DNA from: a virus
Strand: one strand, 5' to 3'
DNA: 26,669 nt
IMG/VR virus record: IMGVR_UViG_3300042477_000491
Coordinates: 1 to 26,669 of that record
The position numbers and the translations under genes are program-made. Numbering within the stretch: the first letter of the stretch is position 1; each line of letters opens with the position of its first letter. Below are positions 6,651-16,091 of the stretch, piece by piece. The notes beneath the pieces were generated by a model. It was not told the origin of the DNA. It was given only the letters and a program-made list of their open reading frames with translations, and did not search any database.

Positions 6651-6854
6651 TTACCAATCTATAAAAATGTGGTCATTTCCATAGTAGATGTCACCACCAA
6701 TATATTTATTGGAGAGCATATACAGCATTACATTTTGCAAAAGTAATGTTGTACATATGATCTCTTCAAATAAGATGTAAAAACGGTCATTGATAGTGAG
6801 ACCAAGGAAAAACGGAAATATAGACGATATAAATATCACACTGAATCGTTTCAA
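6651..6854 (-). CDS. Possible small two-helix membrane protein
   Basis: A 67-codon reading frame lies 52 nt upstream of, and in line with, the metallophosphoesterase gene. It fills most of the only sizeable gap in the window (6599-6869). The start would be TTG (6854) or GTG (6837-6839); no ATG fits and no ribosome-binding site is visible. The translation has two hydrophobic stretches (about residues 5-21 and 25-47) and a polar aromatic tail (NKYIGGDIYYGNDHIFIDW) that does not look like random translation. Against it: the weak start, and overlap of its 5' end with the gp8 late promoter on the other strand. I do not recognise a family. Confidence 0.4.
   Translation of the reverse strand: MKRFSVIFISSIFPFFLGLTINDRFYILFEEIICTTLLLQNVMLYMLSNKYIGGDIYYGNDHIFIDW
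6828..6835 (+). promoter_or_regulatory. T4-type late promoter (TATAAATA) before gp8
   Basis: An exact TATAAATA, within GATATAAATATC (6826-6837), lies 34 nt upstream of the gp8 start. The same 12-mer recurs at the 23872 promoter. Because the reverse-strand island interrupts the structural operon, gp8 and the genes behind it need their own late start, and this box supplies it. Confidence 0.8.
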
Positions 6855-6869
6855 CGGTGCTAAAGAAGA

Positions 6870-8579
6870 ATGACGGCTAAACTTACTCCCAATTTAAGGC
6901 TCCGCAATGCACAAGATTTTCTTGAGAATCTTGTAAATCACCCTATCACACCACCTCAAACGGCAGCCGATGGCTCGCATAAAGTGGATAGGAGTCACTA
7001 TGTTTTTGTAGGTCGAACGAAGGAGTGGCCAACTAACCTTCTAGCGAATCCGGTAGTTTCGGAATATTCGCCCCCTTCACCGCAAAATACCGTCGCAGAA
7101 GACCTTGAGACCAGAGATCACATGATTGCTCTAAAGAAAGTTAGAGATGTGGATGCGACTCTTGTTGTTCGTCGCTTTAATTGGGATCAGTCCGGTCAAA
7201 CGGTGTACGCGCCTTACGACATTTCTGACGCTGAATTGTTCAATCATCCTACTCAGGCTGAAATACAAGCTGCCAACGTAAACGGAACATATAAGGCGGG
7301 TAGTCATTATGTTATTACTGAAGATTATCACATTTTTAAATGTCTCTCCAACGGCAATGGAGCCAAAAGTACAGTTAAGCCAACCTTACCGTTAAGTCCA
7401 CCGTTTACAGTTTCGGGCGTAGATGGTTATGTTTGGAAATATTTGGGAACAGTAACTAACTTCCAGACTCAATATTTCCTCACTAACCAGTGGATTCCTG
7501 TAAAAAAACTTATCGACGACAGCGGTACAAATCAGTGGGATGTCCAAGTATCTGCTGTAGATGGTGCCATAGACTCATATTTAATCGCAAATGCAGGTAA
7601 CGATTATATTAATGTTTATTCTGGCACATTCGATGCTAGTGGCGTTAATACTGCTACATTACCCGAAGGTCCTACTCGCTCTCTCATTGACGATGCGTAT
7701 AAAAATAGTCTCGTCTGGATTACAGGTGGAACCGGCTTTCCGTCAGGTCCGTTTTTAATTACAAGTTACGTCGCAGCCACAAGGACTATTACAATCAGCG
7801 GAACGTGGGGAGTTGATGCAACTACCACATTTGAAATCCTTCCTAGAGCCGTAGTCTCAGGTAATGGCTCAGGCGCAACCGCTAAGGTGCTCGTCGATAC
7901 TTCAACAAATAAAGTTAAGCAAGTACTCCCAGTAGAGTTTGGTAGCGGTTATAGCAACGCGACGGTTGAAATCTTCGGAGGAACAACAGGAACGCCAGCC
8001 ACCGTAGTGCCACAAATTCCACCACCTGGCGGTCACGGTTCGGATATTGAGCGAGAATTGAATGCCTGCTTTGTAATGCTAACAGCTCGTCTTCCTTATG
8101 ATGATGGAACTCAAGATTTCCCACTATCTAACGATTATCGTCAGGTGGGTATTATTCGAGATGTTAAGAAGTTAAACGGAGAACTTGCAAACGCCCAAAC
8201 GCTAAGAGCGAGTAGGGGAATTAAATTAACAAGTGTTGCCACTGGAGCCGGAGGAGCTTTCCAACCTGATGAATTAATCATAGGAACGAATGGAGTGACG
8301 ACCGCAAGGGCTCGAATTATAGCAATTGTTAATGGTCCGGGACCAACAGATGCCAGCATTCATTTTTATCAAGACTCTTCAACTGGATATGATTCTTTTG
8401 TTGCAGGCATGGCCGTTACTGGGTCAACGACAAATGCAACGGGGAATATTCCTGTAGGCGGGCTAATTGATTCGGAAATACAAAAATTATCTGGAGATAT
8501 TCTATACATAGATAATAGGCGAGCTGTCTTAAGGGCACCGAATCAAACCGAAATACTTAGAGCTGTTATTAAATTTTAA
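6870..8579 (+). CDS. 8: Baseplate wedge protein gp8
   Basis: The 569-residue product matches the gp8 family of T4-like phages in its first 220 residues: SHYVFVGRTKEWP (residues 42-54), a short PPSP segment, MIALKKVRDVDATLVVRRFNWDQSGQTVYAPYD (85-117), and YHIFKCLSNGNGAKSTVKPT then DGYVWKYLGTV. In T4 gp8 (334 residues) these belong to the fold that forms the wedge with gp10, gp7 and gp6. This protein is about 230 residues longer. The extra length includes glycine-rich strand modules (GNGSGATAKVLVD...EFGSGYSNATVEIFGG; FQPDELIIGTNGVTTARARI), as in marine T4-like phages. AAAGAAG precedes ATG 6870 as a ribosome-binding site, and a late promoter lies 34 nt upstream. Confidence 0.9.
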   Translation: MTAKLTPNLRLRNAQDFLENLVNHPITPPQTAADGSHKVDRSHYVFVGRTKEWPTNLLANPVVSEYSPPSPQNTVAEDLETRDHMIALKKVRDVDATLVVRRFNWDQSGQTVYAPYDISDAELFNHPTQAEIQAANVNGTYKAGSHYVITEDYHIFKCLSNGNGAKSTVKPTLPLSPPFTVSGVDGYVWKYLGTVTNFQTQYFLTNQWIPVKKLIDDSGTNQWDVQVSAVDGAIDSYLIANAGNDYINVYSGTFDASGVNTATLPEGPTRSLIDDAYKNSLVWITGGTGFPSGPFLITSYVAATRTITISGTWGVDATTTFEILPRAVVSGNGSGATAKVLVDTSTNKVKQVLPVEFGSGYSNATVEIFGGTTGTPATVVPQIPPPGGHGSDIERELNACFVMLTARLPYDDGTQDFPLSNDYRQVGIIRDVKKLNGELANAQTLRASRGIKLTSVATGAGGAFQPDELIIGTNGVTTARARIIAIVNGPGPTDASIHFYQDSSTGYDSFVAGMAVTGSTTNATGNIPVGGLIDSEIQKLSGDILYIDNRRAVLRAPNQTEILRAVIKF

Positions 8580-8587
8580 GTTTTAAT

Positions 8588-11500
8588 ATGGTAGATATAA
8601 AAAAGCCTCCATATTTTTCAGCCTACGATGAGGCAAAAAAATATTACCGCATTCTTGCTCGACCTGGCAGACCAATACAGGTACGTGAATGGAACGACCT
8701 TCAAGAGCAAATTCAAAAACAGATAGAACGAATCGGCGCTCATCTTTTTGAAAACGGTGCTCAAATTCTACCGGGAAGTAAAGAGGGTGTGAAATATGTA
8801 AATAACATTGGCTGGATTAAAATTCCAAGAACGGCCAATGCAGATACTGAAGCAGCACTTAAAAATTTGTGGCTCGGTAAAACTATTATTAGCACTTCGG
8901 GAAATCTCGGAATAAAGGCTCAAGTTATTGGCTTTAAGGTGCCAGATGAGTCAAACGAAGCCAGACTATTTCTTAATTATTTAAACGCCGATGCAAGTGG
9001 AGTGTACACAGCATTCTCGGAAGGGCAGGTTGTAACTACACAAGAAACTAGCCCTATTAGCGCAACCATTGTAGCAAATTACGGCGTTGGTCAAATTTCA
9101 TCGGTAATTGTTGAAGAAGGGGTTTATTTCTACAACGGGAATTTCATACTCGTCGATCAGCAACAGATTTTTATTGAGCCGGAGAATCCACTAGACCAGA
9201 CAGCCTGGATAAACAGACCAGCTGCACTTGTAGCCTTAAGAGTGACCGAGAGTATTGTCACGGCGGAGGATGACCCAACTTTATTTGACAATGCATCAGG
9301 AACTCCAAATTTTTCAGCTCCAGGAGCGGATCGTCTTGCAATTACGGCCACTCTCATCCAGACGAATTTAGATAATACCGATCCTAATTTGATACCACTG
9401 TTAAAGGTAGTGGATGGGACAGTGCAGCAGCGAGTTGTTCGCACAGACTATTCAGTAATCGAGGACACCTTAGCACGACGTACGTTTGATGAATCCGGCG
9501 ATTACTGTATTAATCCTTTTACGATTTCTATACAAAATTTCCTTCGAATTGGAAATAATGAAGGAGTTCATGTAGAAAAGGAATTCTATTTCGAAACATC
9601 TGAAGCAGCCAAGGAAGCGTCAAAAAGACTTTTTAACTTTCCCGATCCTGGCGAATCTTGTAATCATCCAAACGTACCGGGCTTTTTCCTTCCCGCATCT
9701 TCTTATAGTCGCTTTTTGCAACTCTGCAATGATAGACTTTCGATACGAGTCGGTCCTGGGAAAGCTTACGTCAAAGGTTACGAGATAGAGAAGATATTCA
9801 CTAATACCATTGATATAGAAAGAGCGAGAACTCTTAAATATAGAAACAATAAGTCTGTTTTTACACCTCTTGGTACGTTCTTATACGTTACTAACTTATT
9901 TGGCACACCCAAGATAGAAGATTATGATTTAATCGAGATTCATTCAAAGTTTGTTACAACAAACGGGGTCAGCCCAGCCTCTAAAATAGGTACAGCTCGC
10001 GCACTGGCTCTTGAGTTCTTTAGTGGAGTAAACGGAAGTTCGACGGGAGTCTATCGCCTGTTCCTTTTCGACATTCAAGCCGATGACGGAAAAGATTTAA
10101 CTCAAGCAAAAAGTCTTTATTCAGGAAGTCCAACTTTCACCTGCAATATTGAACCAGAGTTCTTTAGATTAAATGGCTCAATAACAACCACAAATATCGG
10201 CGGTGTGGCAGCTGGCGCAAACACACTTTTAGGAATTGGCACCTCTTGGAAAAACGATCAAACACAGGTTTTGAAGAAAGGTGATTATATTCGCGTTGGG
10301 CAGGGAGAGCAAGCAAGACTTTACTCTATCACAGAAGATCCAGATACGGATAACAGTCTCACTGTAGCTCCAAATCCAGCAACCGATGGCCATACATGGC
10401 CTGACGGAGCAACGGTTGATTATGTTTTTGCGACGGTCAAGGGAACATCAGAAACTCCATCACTCCTTTATAAGCTTCCTGATGAAATCGTATACACCAT
10501 TAGAGGAGGGGAGCAAGGAGAGGTTAATCCCGCGATTATTGATACATCTTATGTTTCAAGACGAGTCATCTTGGACGGCACTCCGCCAAATTCTACGGCT
10601 AACGGACTTGGAAAACTAACTGCTACGATTGGTGCAGATGAGGAGTTTCAAACATTTTCTGCGTCAGATTATGTTGTTATCGATCAGGATACGGGAGACT
10701 ATCTTGAGGTTCTTCCATATGTCTCAGGCAACCCAACCACTGGAAAATGTGAAATCCAACCTGTGGGATCGCAGCTTACCATTCACTGCAACGCAGCTCT
10801 AGCAGGTCATAATTTTTATGTTATTGCATCCATTAGGCGTAACGGAAATTCTGCCGGTCAGGAACGAGCGAAAACGCTGGTTTCTGGGATTTTTAGCGGT
10901 GGAGTCGGAAGCTTTTATAGTGGACCATACGCCGAATCAAATGGAGCCGATGTAAACGTCATATCTCTTGGCAAAGCTGACGTCGTTCGAGTTACAAGAA
11001 TTGTCGAATCACCAAATTATAATACCACTCCAAGTAATTTAGAAACACTACCAGACGGGCATAAAGATATTACTGGAGCATACATTTTAGATAACGGTCA
11101 AAGAGACTACTACTATGATATTGCTCGCATAACTTTAAAGGCAGGCGCAATTAGGCCGAAGGGAAGAGTTAGAGTTGAATTTGAATACTTTACTCACGGT
11201 AACACTGGTAATTATTTCTCAGTGGATTCTTATCCGTTTAAGGGATCGAATCCTCAAATGCGATACGAGGATATTCCCTTGTATAATTCCCCAAATGGCG
11301 GGCAATATGATTTAGCAAGCTGCTTAGACTTTAGACCTCGCGTTTCTGAGCCTGGTGGGATTGGCGATGGGTTCTCCACGAGTATTGAACCACCTAAAGA
11401 TTCAGTGCGCTGTGATTATCACTTTTTTGAAGCCAGAATTGATAAACTCTACCTAGACCGAAGCGGTAAGTTTGGTATTAAAAAGGGTGTCCCTGACATC

Positions 11501-12475
11501 ACTCCTGTCACTCCAGGAGAGCCAGATACGGGGATGACTCTATACAAGTTATATTTGCGACCATACACAGCCAACCCCAGCGATTGCGTTCCAGAGTTAA
11601 TTGATAATCGACGTTATACGATGCGCGATATCGGAAAACTCGAAAAACGTATTAAAAATCTTGAGGATTACACTAGCCTTTCCTTATTAGAAAAGGAAAC
11701 ATCCGATTTACTTATTCCGGACGCAACTGGAAAGAATAAGTTTAAAAATGGATTTATGGTTGATAACTTTAGCGGATTTAAACTGTGCGATCTCGGCAGT
11801 TTGGATTTTAGGGCAGCAGTCGATACCGCCTCACGCGAACTGCGACCTATGGCATATCGCGATAACGTTAGAATGTTTGAATTAAATCTACTAGAGCCTA
11901 ACGAAGTTACGCGACAGAGTAATAGAGCAGCAAACCATTATCAAAAAACAGGTGACATTTATACTCTACCCTATACTGATACAGTCTTAGTCGAGCAAAC
12001 AAAGGCCAGTAAGGTCTCAAACGTGAATCCATATGCCGTATTCACTTACGTTGGAGTTCTTGACATTAAACCTTGGTCTGACGAATGGAAAGAAGCTGAC
12101 CAGTGGGCACCTCCACTAAATGTCGTGGACGATTCAGAATTTCAAGCTGTCAATCGCTCATTTGGTCCTCCGGGAACGTCAATTTCTTGGGGAGCTACAC
12201 TCAACAACTGGACTGGCATTGACATAAACAAAACCAATACGGGACGCGAAAAGCTAATTACCGCAGGCCATGCTGATGTGGCAAGAGTAAGGAAGATTGC
12301 TGAAGAAAAAACCAGAGATAACAAAAATGAAAATAGAAACAACCCAGAGCAAGGAAAGAAGGGTTCTTCGGGAAGCAGTACAATAAGAGGTCCAGGAAAG
12401 CCAGCACAAAACTCTTCCAGTAAGGGAGGAAGGCAGCAAGTTGGCGGCCATAGAGGTGGAAAAAATAGAAAATAA
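8588..12475 (+). CDS. Large virion structural protein, DUF4815-type
   Basis: At 1295 residues this is the largest gene in the window. The N-terminus (YDEAKKYYRILARPGRPIQ, REWNDLQEQIQKQIERIGAHLF, NGAQILPG) is the hallmark I associate with DUF4815 proteins of marine T4-like phages, which are virion components. Other recognisable segments are YSRFLQLCNDRLSIRVGPGKAYVKGYEIEK (about 378-407) and YNSPNGGQYDLASCLDFRPRV (about 899-919). The last 60 residues are polar, basic and glycine/asparagine rich, and look disordered. Placed after gp8, it occupies the gp9/gp10 region of T4 and may form the outer wedge or fibre attachment; that is inference. The preceding stop is 8 nt away, with no Shine-Dalgarno visible (TTTTAAT before ATG). 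Confidence 0.85.
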   Translation: MVDIKKPPYFSAYDEAKKYYRILARPGRPIQVREWNDLQEQIQKQIERIGAHLFENGAQILPGSKEGVKYVNNIGWIKIPRTANADTEAALKNLWLGKTIISTSGNLGIKAQVIGFKVPDESNEARLFLNYLNADASGVYTAFSEGQVVTTQETSPISATIVANYGVGQISSVIVEEGVYFYNGNFILVDQQQIFIEPENPLDQTAWINRPAALVALRVTESIVTAEDDPTLFDNASGTPNFSAPGADRLAITATLIQTNLDNTDPNLIPLLKVVDGTVQQRVVRTDYSVIEDTLARRTFDESGDYCINPFTISIQNFLRIGNNEGVHVEKEFYFETSEAAKEASKRLFNFPDPGESCNHPNVPGFFLPASSYSRFLQLCNDRLSIRVGPGKAYVKGYEIEKIFTNTIDIERARTLKYRNNKSVFTPLGTFLYVTNLFGTPKIEDYDLIEIHSKFVTTNGVSPASKIGTARALALEFFSGVNGSSTGVYRLFLFDIQADDGKDLTQAKSLYSGSPTFTCNIEPEFFRLNGSITTTNIGGVAAGANTLLGIGTSWKNDQTQVLKKGDYIRVGQGEQARLYSITEDPDTDNSLTVAPNPATDGHTWPDGATVDYVFATVKGTSETPSLLYKLPDEIVYTIRGGEQGEVNPAIIDTSYVSRRVILDGTPPNSTANGLGKLTATIGADEEFQTFSASDYVVIDQDTGDYLEVLPYVSGNPTTGKCEIQPVGSQLTIHCNAALAGHNFYVIASIRRNGNSAGQERAKTLVSGIFSGGVGSFYSGPYAESNGADVNVISLGKADVVRVTRIVESPNYNTTPSNLETLPDGHKDITGAYILDNGQRDYYYDIARITLKAGAIRPKGRVRVEFEYFTHGNTGNYFSVDSYPFKGSNPQMRYEDIPLYNSPNGGQYDLASCLDFRPRVSEPGGIGDGFSTSIEPPKDSVRCDYHFFEARIDKLYLDRSGKFGIKKGVPDITPVTPGEPDTGMTLYKLYLRPYTANPSDCVPELIDNRRYTMRDIGKLEKRIKNLEDYTSLSLLEKETSDLLIPDATGKNKFKNGFMVDNFSGFKLCDLGSLDFRAAVDTASRELRPMAYRDNVRMFELNLLEPNEVTRQSNRAANHYQKTGDIYTLPYTDTVLVEQTKASKVSNVNPYAVFTYVGVLDIKPWSDEWKEADQWAPPLNVVDDSEFQAVNRSFGPPGTSISWGATLNNWTGIDINKTNTGREKLITAGHADVARVRKIAEEKTRDNKNENRNNPEQGKKGSSGSSTIRGPGKPAQNSSSKGGRQQVGGHRGGKNRK

Positions 12476-12483
12476 ATTAGTAT

Positions 12484-15400
12484 ATGGCTAATACGAGAAA
12501 TTCAAACAGAAATAACAGAAGTAAAGCGGCAAAGGCAAAGGCTCCGCAATCTGTTAAGAATGCTCTGGACGACATTCGCAATGAGGTGAACATTAAAGCT
12601 CCACCCGGATATGTGAATGAGGGGCAAAAGGTAAATGTTGATGATATCAGCGTTGTCAGCCCAGAAGTAAGAACCACAGTCGGGCTTTCGGGAAATGAAA
12701 TTCAAGTTGGAGTTCAAACTTCCATTCAAGATTTAGGATATACTACTCCAGTAAATCTTGGTGATCGAATTACTGATATCTCTTTAGCCAATTACATGCG
12801 CTCAAGAGATATAACCTTCACAGGAAAGGCTTTCATGCCAGGAAGCCGTTTATATCCTTTTTTTGATGACGTTGATGTAAGCGATTATTGTAAACCTGAT
12901 GGTGGAGATTACGGCGATCCTCTTATTTGTAATTCGAAAGGGCAAGTAAGTGGAACGTTTACGATTCCCAATGAGCCGGAAAGTGGAATTAGATTCAAGA
13001 CCGGAACTGTTACATTTCGTCTTACCACCTCTCCTACAAATCAGCAGTTTCCTCCACCTGCATCTTTTGCTGATGCGAAATATATGGCGACCGGATGGGT
13101 TGCGACAAAGCAAGCTACTACATACTCCACCAGAGCGTTCAAATACGACATCAAATCAGTTTCTAAGGTGGGCAATTCAATTGAAAAAACTGACTCCGTA
13201 GATGCCTTTGAGGGAGTTTGTCCACGAGACCCTATATCGCAAAGTTTTTTCATTTACGATCAAGGTGGCTGTCATATTACAGCAATTGATGTTTTCTTTT
13301 ACAAAAAGCCAGACGACCCAGCAAAACCACAGCCTCCCGTCATCTTGCAGTTAAGAGCCTTAGATGATGGCGGTAACCCATCATCTAAAATTCTCCCACT
13401 AGGTGAGGTCGTAAAGGAATCTGAGGAAATTGTCATTAATAAAATTGATTTAAATGCCGGAACACTAACCGTTACGGGAAACCCCAGCGGGACGGCTGGA
13501 GTGGATGTTGGTCCGTGGACTTCGACGACAGAGGTTAGAAATAAATCCGGAGTAACGATACCGAATGGAACTCCGATTTCCATGTACGTTGCCGGATTTA
13601 ATCCTACAGATCATATGATTCCAACGCGGTTTCGCTTTGAATCGCCCATTCCCGTATTACAAAATACCAGCTACTGTTTTGTAATTTTATCAGACAGCAA
13701 TGAGTATAACGTGTGGGTTTCGCAATCCGGTCCCGATGTTACGGGGCGCGAGGGTGTAGATGCTTTTCGAGCATCAGGAGAAATCAATACTAACATCGGA
13801 ACTAACGATCCTATTCAAAAAGACCCGTACGTTCAGGGAGTATTTTTCAAATCACAAAACGGTATCTCTTGGACTGCTGACCAGACTATTGACATAAAAT
13901 TTGCAATTTATAAGGCAAAATATGACATTTCACGTAAGGGTGAAATCGATTTTGTTAATGAAACGCTACCATTAAAAACACTGCCTCTTGACCCTTTTAT
14001 AGTTCAGCAAGACTCATCTGTTGTTAGAGTGCTTCATGCCAATCATGGGATGCCGATTAGTAGCAGAGTGGTGTTTGCCGGTGTAAGTGGGCAATCAAAT
14101 GGGATTCCTCTTTCTACGTTCAATAGAGCCGAGGGATTTACAATTATTCAATCTGAACTTGATTATTATGTAATTGATGTTGGCGTAAATGCCACTACTT
14201 CCGGAAAAATTGGCGGTAGTGCGGTGAAAGCAACCGAAAATAAACGATTTGAAGAACTACTGTTCCTTACGACTCAACTGGAACTACCAGAGACTGATAT
14301 TACGTGGAATATTCAAACCACATCTAGCCAAGGAGCTAACGAATCAATCAACATACCTTATCTAGTACAGCCAAGACGAAATATATCCCCAAATACTAAC
14401 ATCATATTTGATAAGCCTATGCATATTTCGTCGTCTATCAATGAAAATAACTCATTAGATACGCCGACTGGACCATCTACAGTATTGACAACTGGACTAG
14501 GAGATAAGAAATCACTTCAAATACGAGCAATATTAGCTAGTTCAAATGCTAATTTGTCTCCTATTATAGATACATCACGCTTTAGTGTCACGCTAACTGA
14601 TAATCGTATTGATAATCCAAGCGGTACTATTCCTTTAGGTTCTACCATTGATCCAAATACTGTAATAAATGGTGTTTGGGATAATTTTCAGTGCGTACCG
14701 ACGAATGATAATCCCGCAGTTGCAAGCACCGCCAATAAAATTCATTTCAGTACTTCCACTGGAGCCTTAACGGGCACCAATTTTGTAAGCAGCGGAACGA
14801 CAGTCACGGGAACTGGAAGTAGGTTCATCGCAGAACTTTCAATAGGGGATATAATTAAAGACCCATTGAGCGGAGAGGAAAGAACGGTCATTTCTATTTT
14901 ATCAAATACTTCCTTACAGACTGATATTGCTTTTAATCCGGCGCTTGGCACGACGACGCTTCTAACAGAGCCACCGCCATTAAAAATTAAAACAGCCGAT
15001 GATAATGTCGCTCTGCATCTCTCAAAACTAGACGTTGGAAAATTAGTTTCCATAAACGCAGGAGTAGGAACAGATCGTACATTCGCGGATCAATACATTT
15101 TAGAGGTAAACTATACTCCGAATAATACCGTGGTCGATTCTGATTTATCAGCTCCAGTGAAATGTGAAGTTGTTATCGATTATAGACCAAAGACTGCGGC
15201 AGGCATTTCTTCAGAAAACGTCACAATTATTCAAAAAGATCGATACATCGATGAGATAGCTCCGAGTGGGGGAAGCTGTTCAGCAAAATATGTTTCTAAA
15301 ACTTTACTCCTTGCACAATCAGCTAATTCTTTAAAAGTTATGTTTGATTGTAACCGACATGAAAGCAATCAAGTAGACTTGTACTATAAACTTTCCTTGG

Positions 15401-15648
15401 TGGACGATAAGGCACGTCTTGACGATACAAACTGGACTCTGGCTGAGTTCAACTTAGAGCAAAACGGGCAACTAGTACCAACTACACCACTTCCAAATGA
15501 TGACCCAGATGAGTTTAGTGCATACGAAGCTAACCTAATAGATTTACCACAATTTAATGGTGTACAAATTAAAATTGTAATGCGAGGTGGTAATCCGGCA
15601 AGAGTGCCGCGAATTAAGAATTTAAGAATAATTGCTTTGGATGAATAA
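12484..15648 (+). CDS. Large virion structural protein (marine T4-like tail/baseplate family)
   Basis: The 1054-residue product starts with a basic, Asn/Lys/Ala-rich tail (first 25 residues), then a coiled or extended stretch. About residues 97-137 carry LANYMRSRDITFTGKAFMPGSRLYPFFDDVDVSDYC, a signature (MRSR..I.F....L.P..R.Y.FFD.VDV..YC) seen in large structural proteins of many myoviruses. A region near residues 755-820 has the TVTGTGSRF...LSIGDIIKDP...RTVISILSNTSLQT module typical of phage tail proteins. The last residues (QFNGVQIKIVMRGGNPARVP, then a short RIKN tail) match the C-terminal pattern I recall from cyanophage structural proteins. It probably belongs to the baseplate periphery or fibre network; the exact T4 equivalent is unclear. 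It starts 8 nt after the previous gene. Confidence 0.85.
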   Translation: MANTRNSNRNNRSKAAKAKAPQSVKNALDDIRNEVNIKAPPGYVNEGQKVNVDDISVVSPEVRTTVGLSGNEIQVGVQTSIQDLGYTTPVNLGDRITDISLANYMRSRDITFTGKAFMPGSRLYPFFDDVDVSDYCKPDGGDYGDPLICNSKGQVSGTFTIPNEPESGIRFKTGTVTFRLTTSPTNQQFPPPASFADAKYMATGWVATKQATTYSTRAFKYDIKSVSKVGNSIEKTDSVDAFEGVCPRDPISQSFFIYDQGGCHITAIDVFFYKKPDDPAKPQPPVILQLRALDDGGNPSSKILPLGEVVKESEEIVINKIDLNAGTLTVTGNPSGTAGVDVGPWTSTTEVRNKSGVTIPNGTPISMYVAGFNPTDHMIPTRFRFESPIPVLQNTSYCFVILSDSNEYNVWVSQSGPDVTGREGVDAFRASGEINTNIGTNDPIQKDPYVQGVFFKSQNGISWTADQTIDIKFAIYKAKYDISRKGEIDFVNETLPLKTLPLDPFIVQQDSSVVRVLHANHGMPISSRVVFAGVSGQSNGIPLSTFNRAEGFTIIQSELDYYVIDVGVNATTSGKIGGSAVKATENKRFEELLFLTTQLELPETDITWNIQTTSSQGANESINIPYLVQPRRNISPNTNIIFDKPMHISSSINENNSLDTPTGPSTVLTTGLGDKKSLQIRAILASSNANLSPIIDTSRFSVTLTDNRIDNPSGTIPLGSTIDPNTVINGVWDNFQCVPTNDNPAVASTANKIHFSTSTGALTGTNFVSSGTTVTGTGSRFIAELSIGDIIKDPLSGEERTVISILSNTSLQTDIAFNPALGTTTLLTEPPPLKIKTADDNVALHLSKLDVGKLVSINAGVGTDRTFADQYILEVNYTPNNTVVDSDLSAPVKCEVVIDYRPKTAAGISSENVTIIQKDRYIDEIAPSGGSCSAKYVSKTLLLAQSANSLKVMFDCNRHESNQVDLYYKLSLVDDKARLDDTNWTLAEFNLEQNGQLVPTTPLPNDDPDEFSAYEANLIDLPQFNGVQIKIVMRGGNPARVPRIKNLRIIALDE

Positions 15649-15650
15649 CT

Positions 15651-15887
15651 ATGAATTCATTTTTAAAAGTAAAAGATCATCCTGGTTTGATAAGAGATAT
15701 GAATTCTCAAGGTATCGTAAATGTTGATAGTAACAAATACAATGCTCATAAACTTCAAAAGCAATCTGTAGAACAGCAAAAGCGAAAAGAGCAATTGCGT
15801 GAAGATAAAATAAATAAACTCGAAGATGATGTTATTCAGCTAAAAGAAAGCATTAATGAAATTCTAGCAATTTTGAGGAATAAGTAA
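15651..15887 (+). CDS. Small coiled-coil phage protein
   Basis: The 78-residue product begins NSFLKVKDHPGLIRDMNSQGIVNVD (split here as a KVKDHPGLIRD core and a NVDSNKY segment), followed by a Lys/Gln/Glu-rich coiled coil (about 32-76). The F(L)KVKD.P.L.RD...G.I.N.....Y head plus coiled-coil tail is a recurring small-protein layout in marine T4-like phages, usually left as hypothetical. It starts 2 nt after the stop of the large structural gene, and its TAA overlaps the next ATG (TAATG at 15885-15889). It is therefore translationally coupled in the fibre operon. The role could be an adaptor or assembly factor; nothing in the sequence decides. Confidence 0.85.
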   Translation: MNSFLKVKDHPGLIRDMNSQGIVNVDSNKYNAHKLQKQSVEQQKRKEQLREDKINKLEDDVIQLKESINEILAILRNK

Positions 15888-16090
15888 TGAGTATCCCGCA
15901 AGTCGATATCAACAGTTTTACAATCGCTACACAAGTTGAAACGATCAATGAAATTGCACAATTGGAAGGAGACTTGGAAACATTAGAGACGGATGCCAAG
16001 GATAATTTAGTTGCTGCAATTAATGAAATTCGCTCTTCACTCGCCGGTCTTAAGCGATCAATTCTAACCTACGCAATTGCAATGAGCTAA
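15887..16090 (+). CDS. Small fibre-like coiled-coil protein
   Basis: The 67-residue product carries the segment ETLETDAKDNLVAAINEIRS (about 32-51). This resembles the trimeric linker 'LxTxxKxxLVxAINEI' found many times in phage tail-fibre proteins. With no globular domain it may be a short fibre stalk, a capping peptide, or the remnant of a longer fibre. It is coupled to its upstream neighbour by TAATG, and the next gene begins 1 nt after its stop. There is no membrane segment or signal peptide. Confidence 0.75.
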   Translation: MSIPQVDINSFTIATQVETINEIAQLEGDLETLETDAKDNLVAAINEIRSSLAGLKRSILTYAIAMS

Positions 16091-16091
16091 A

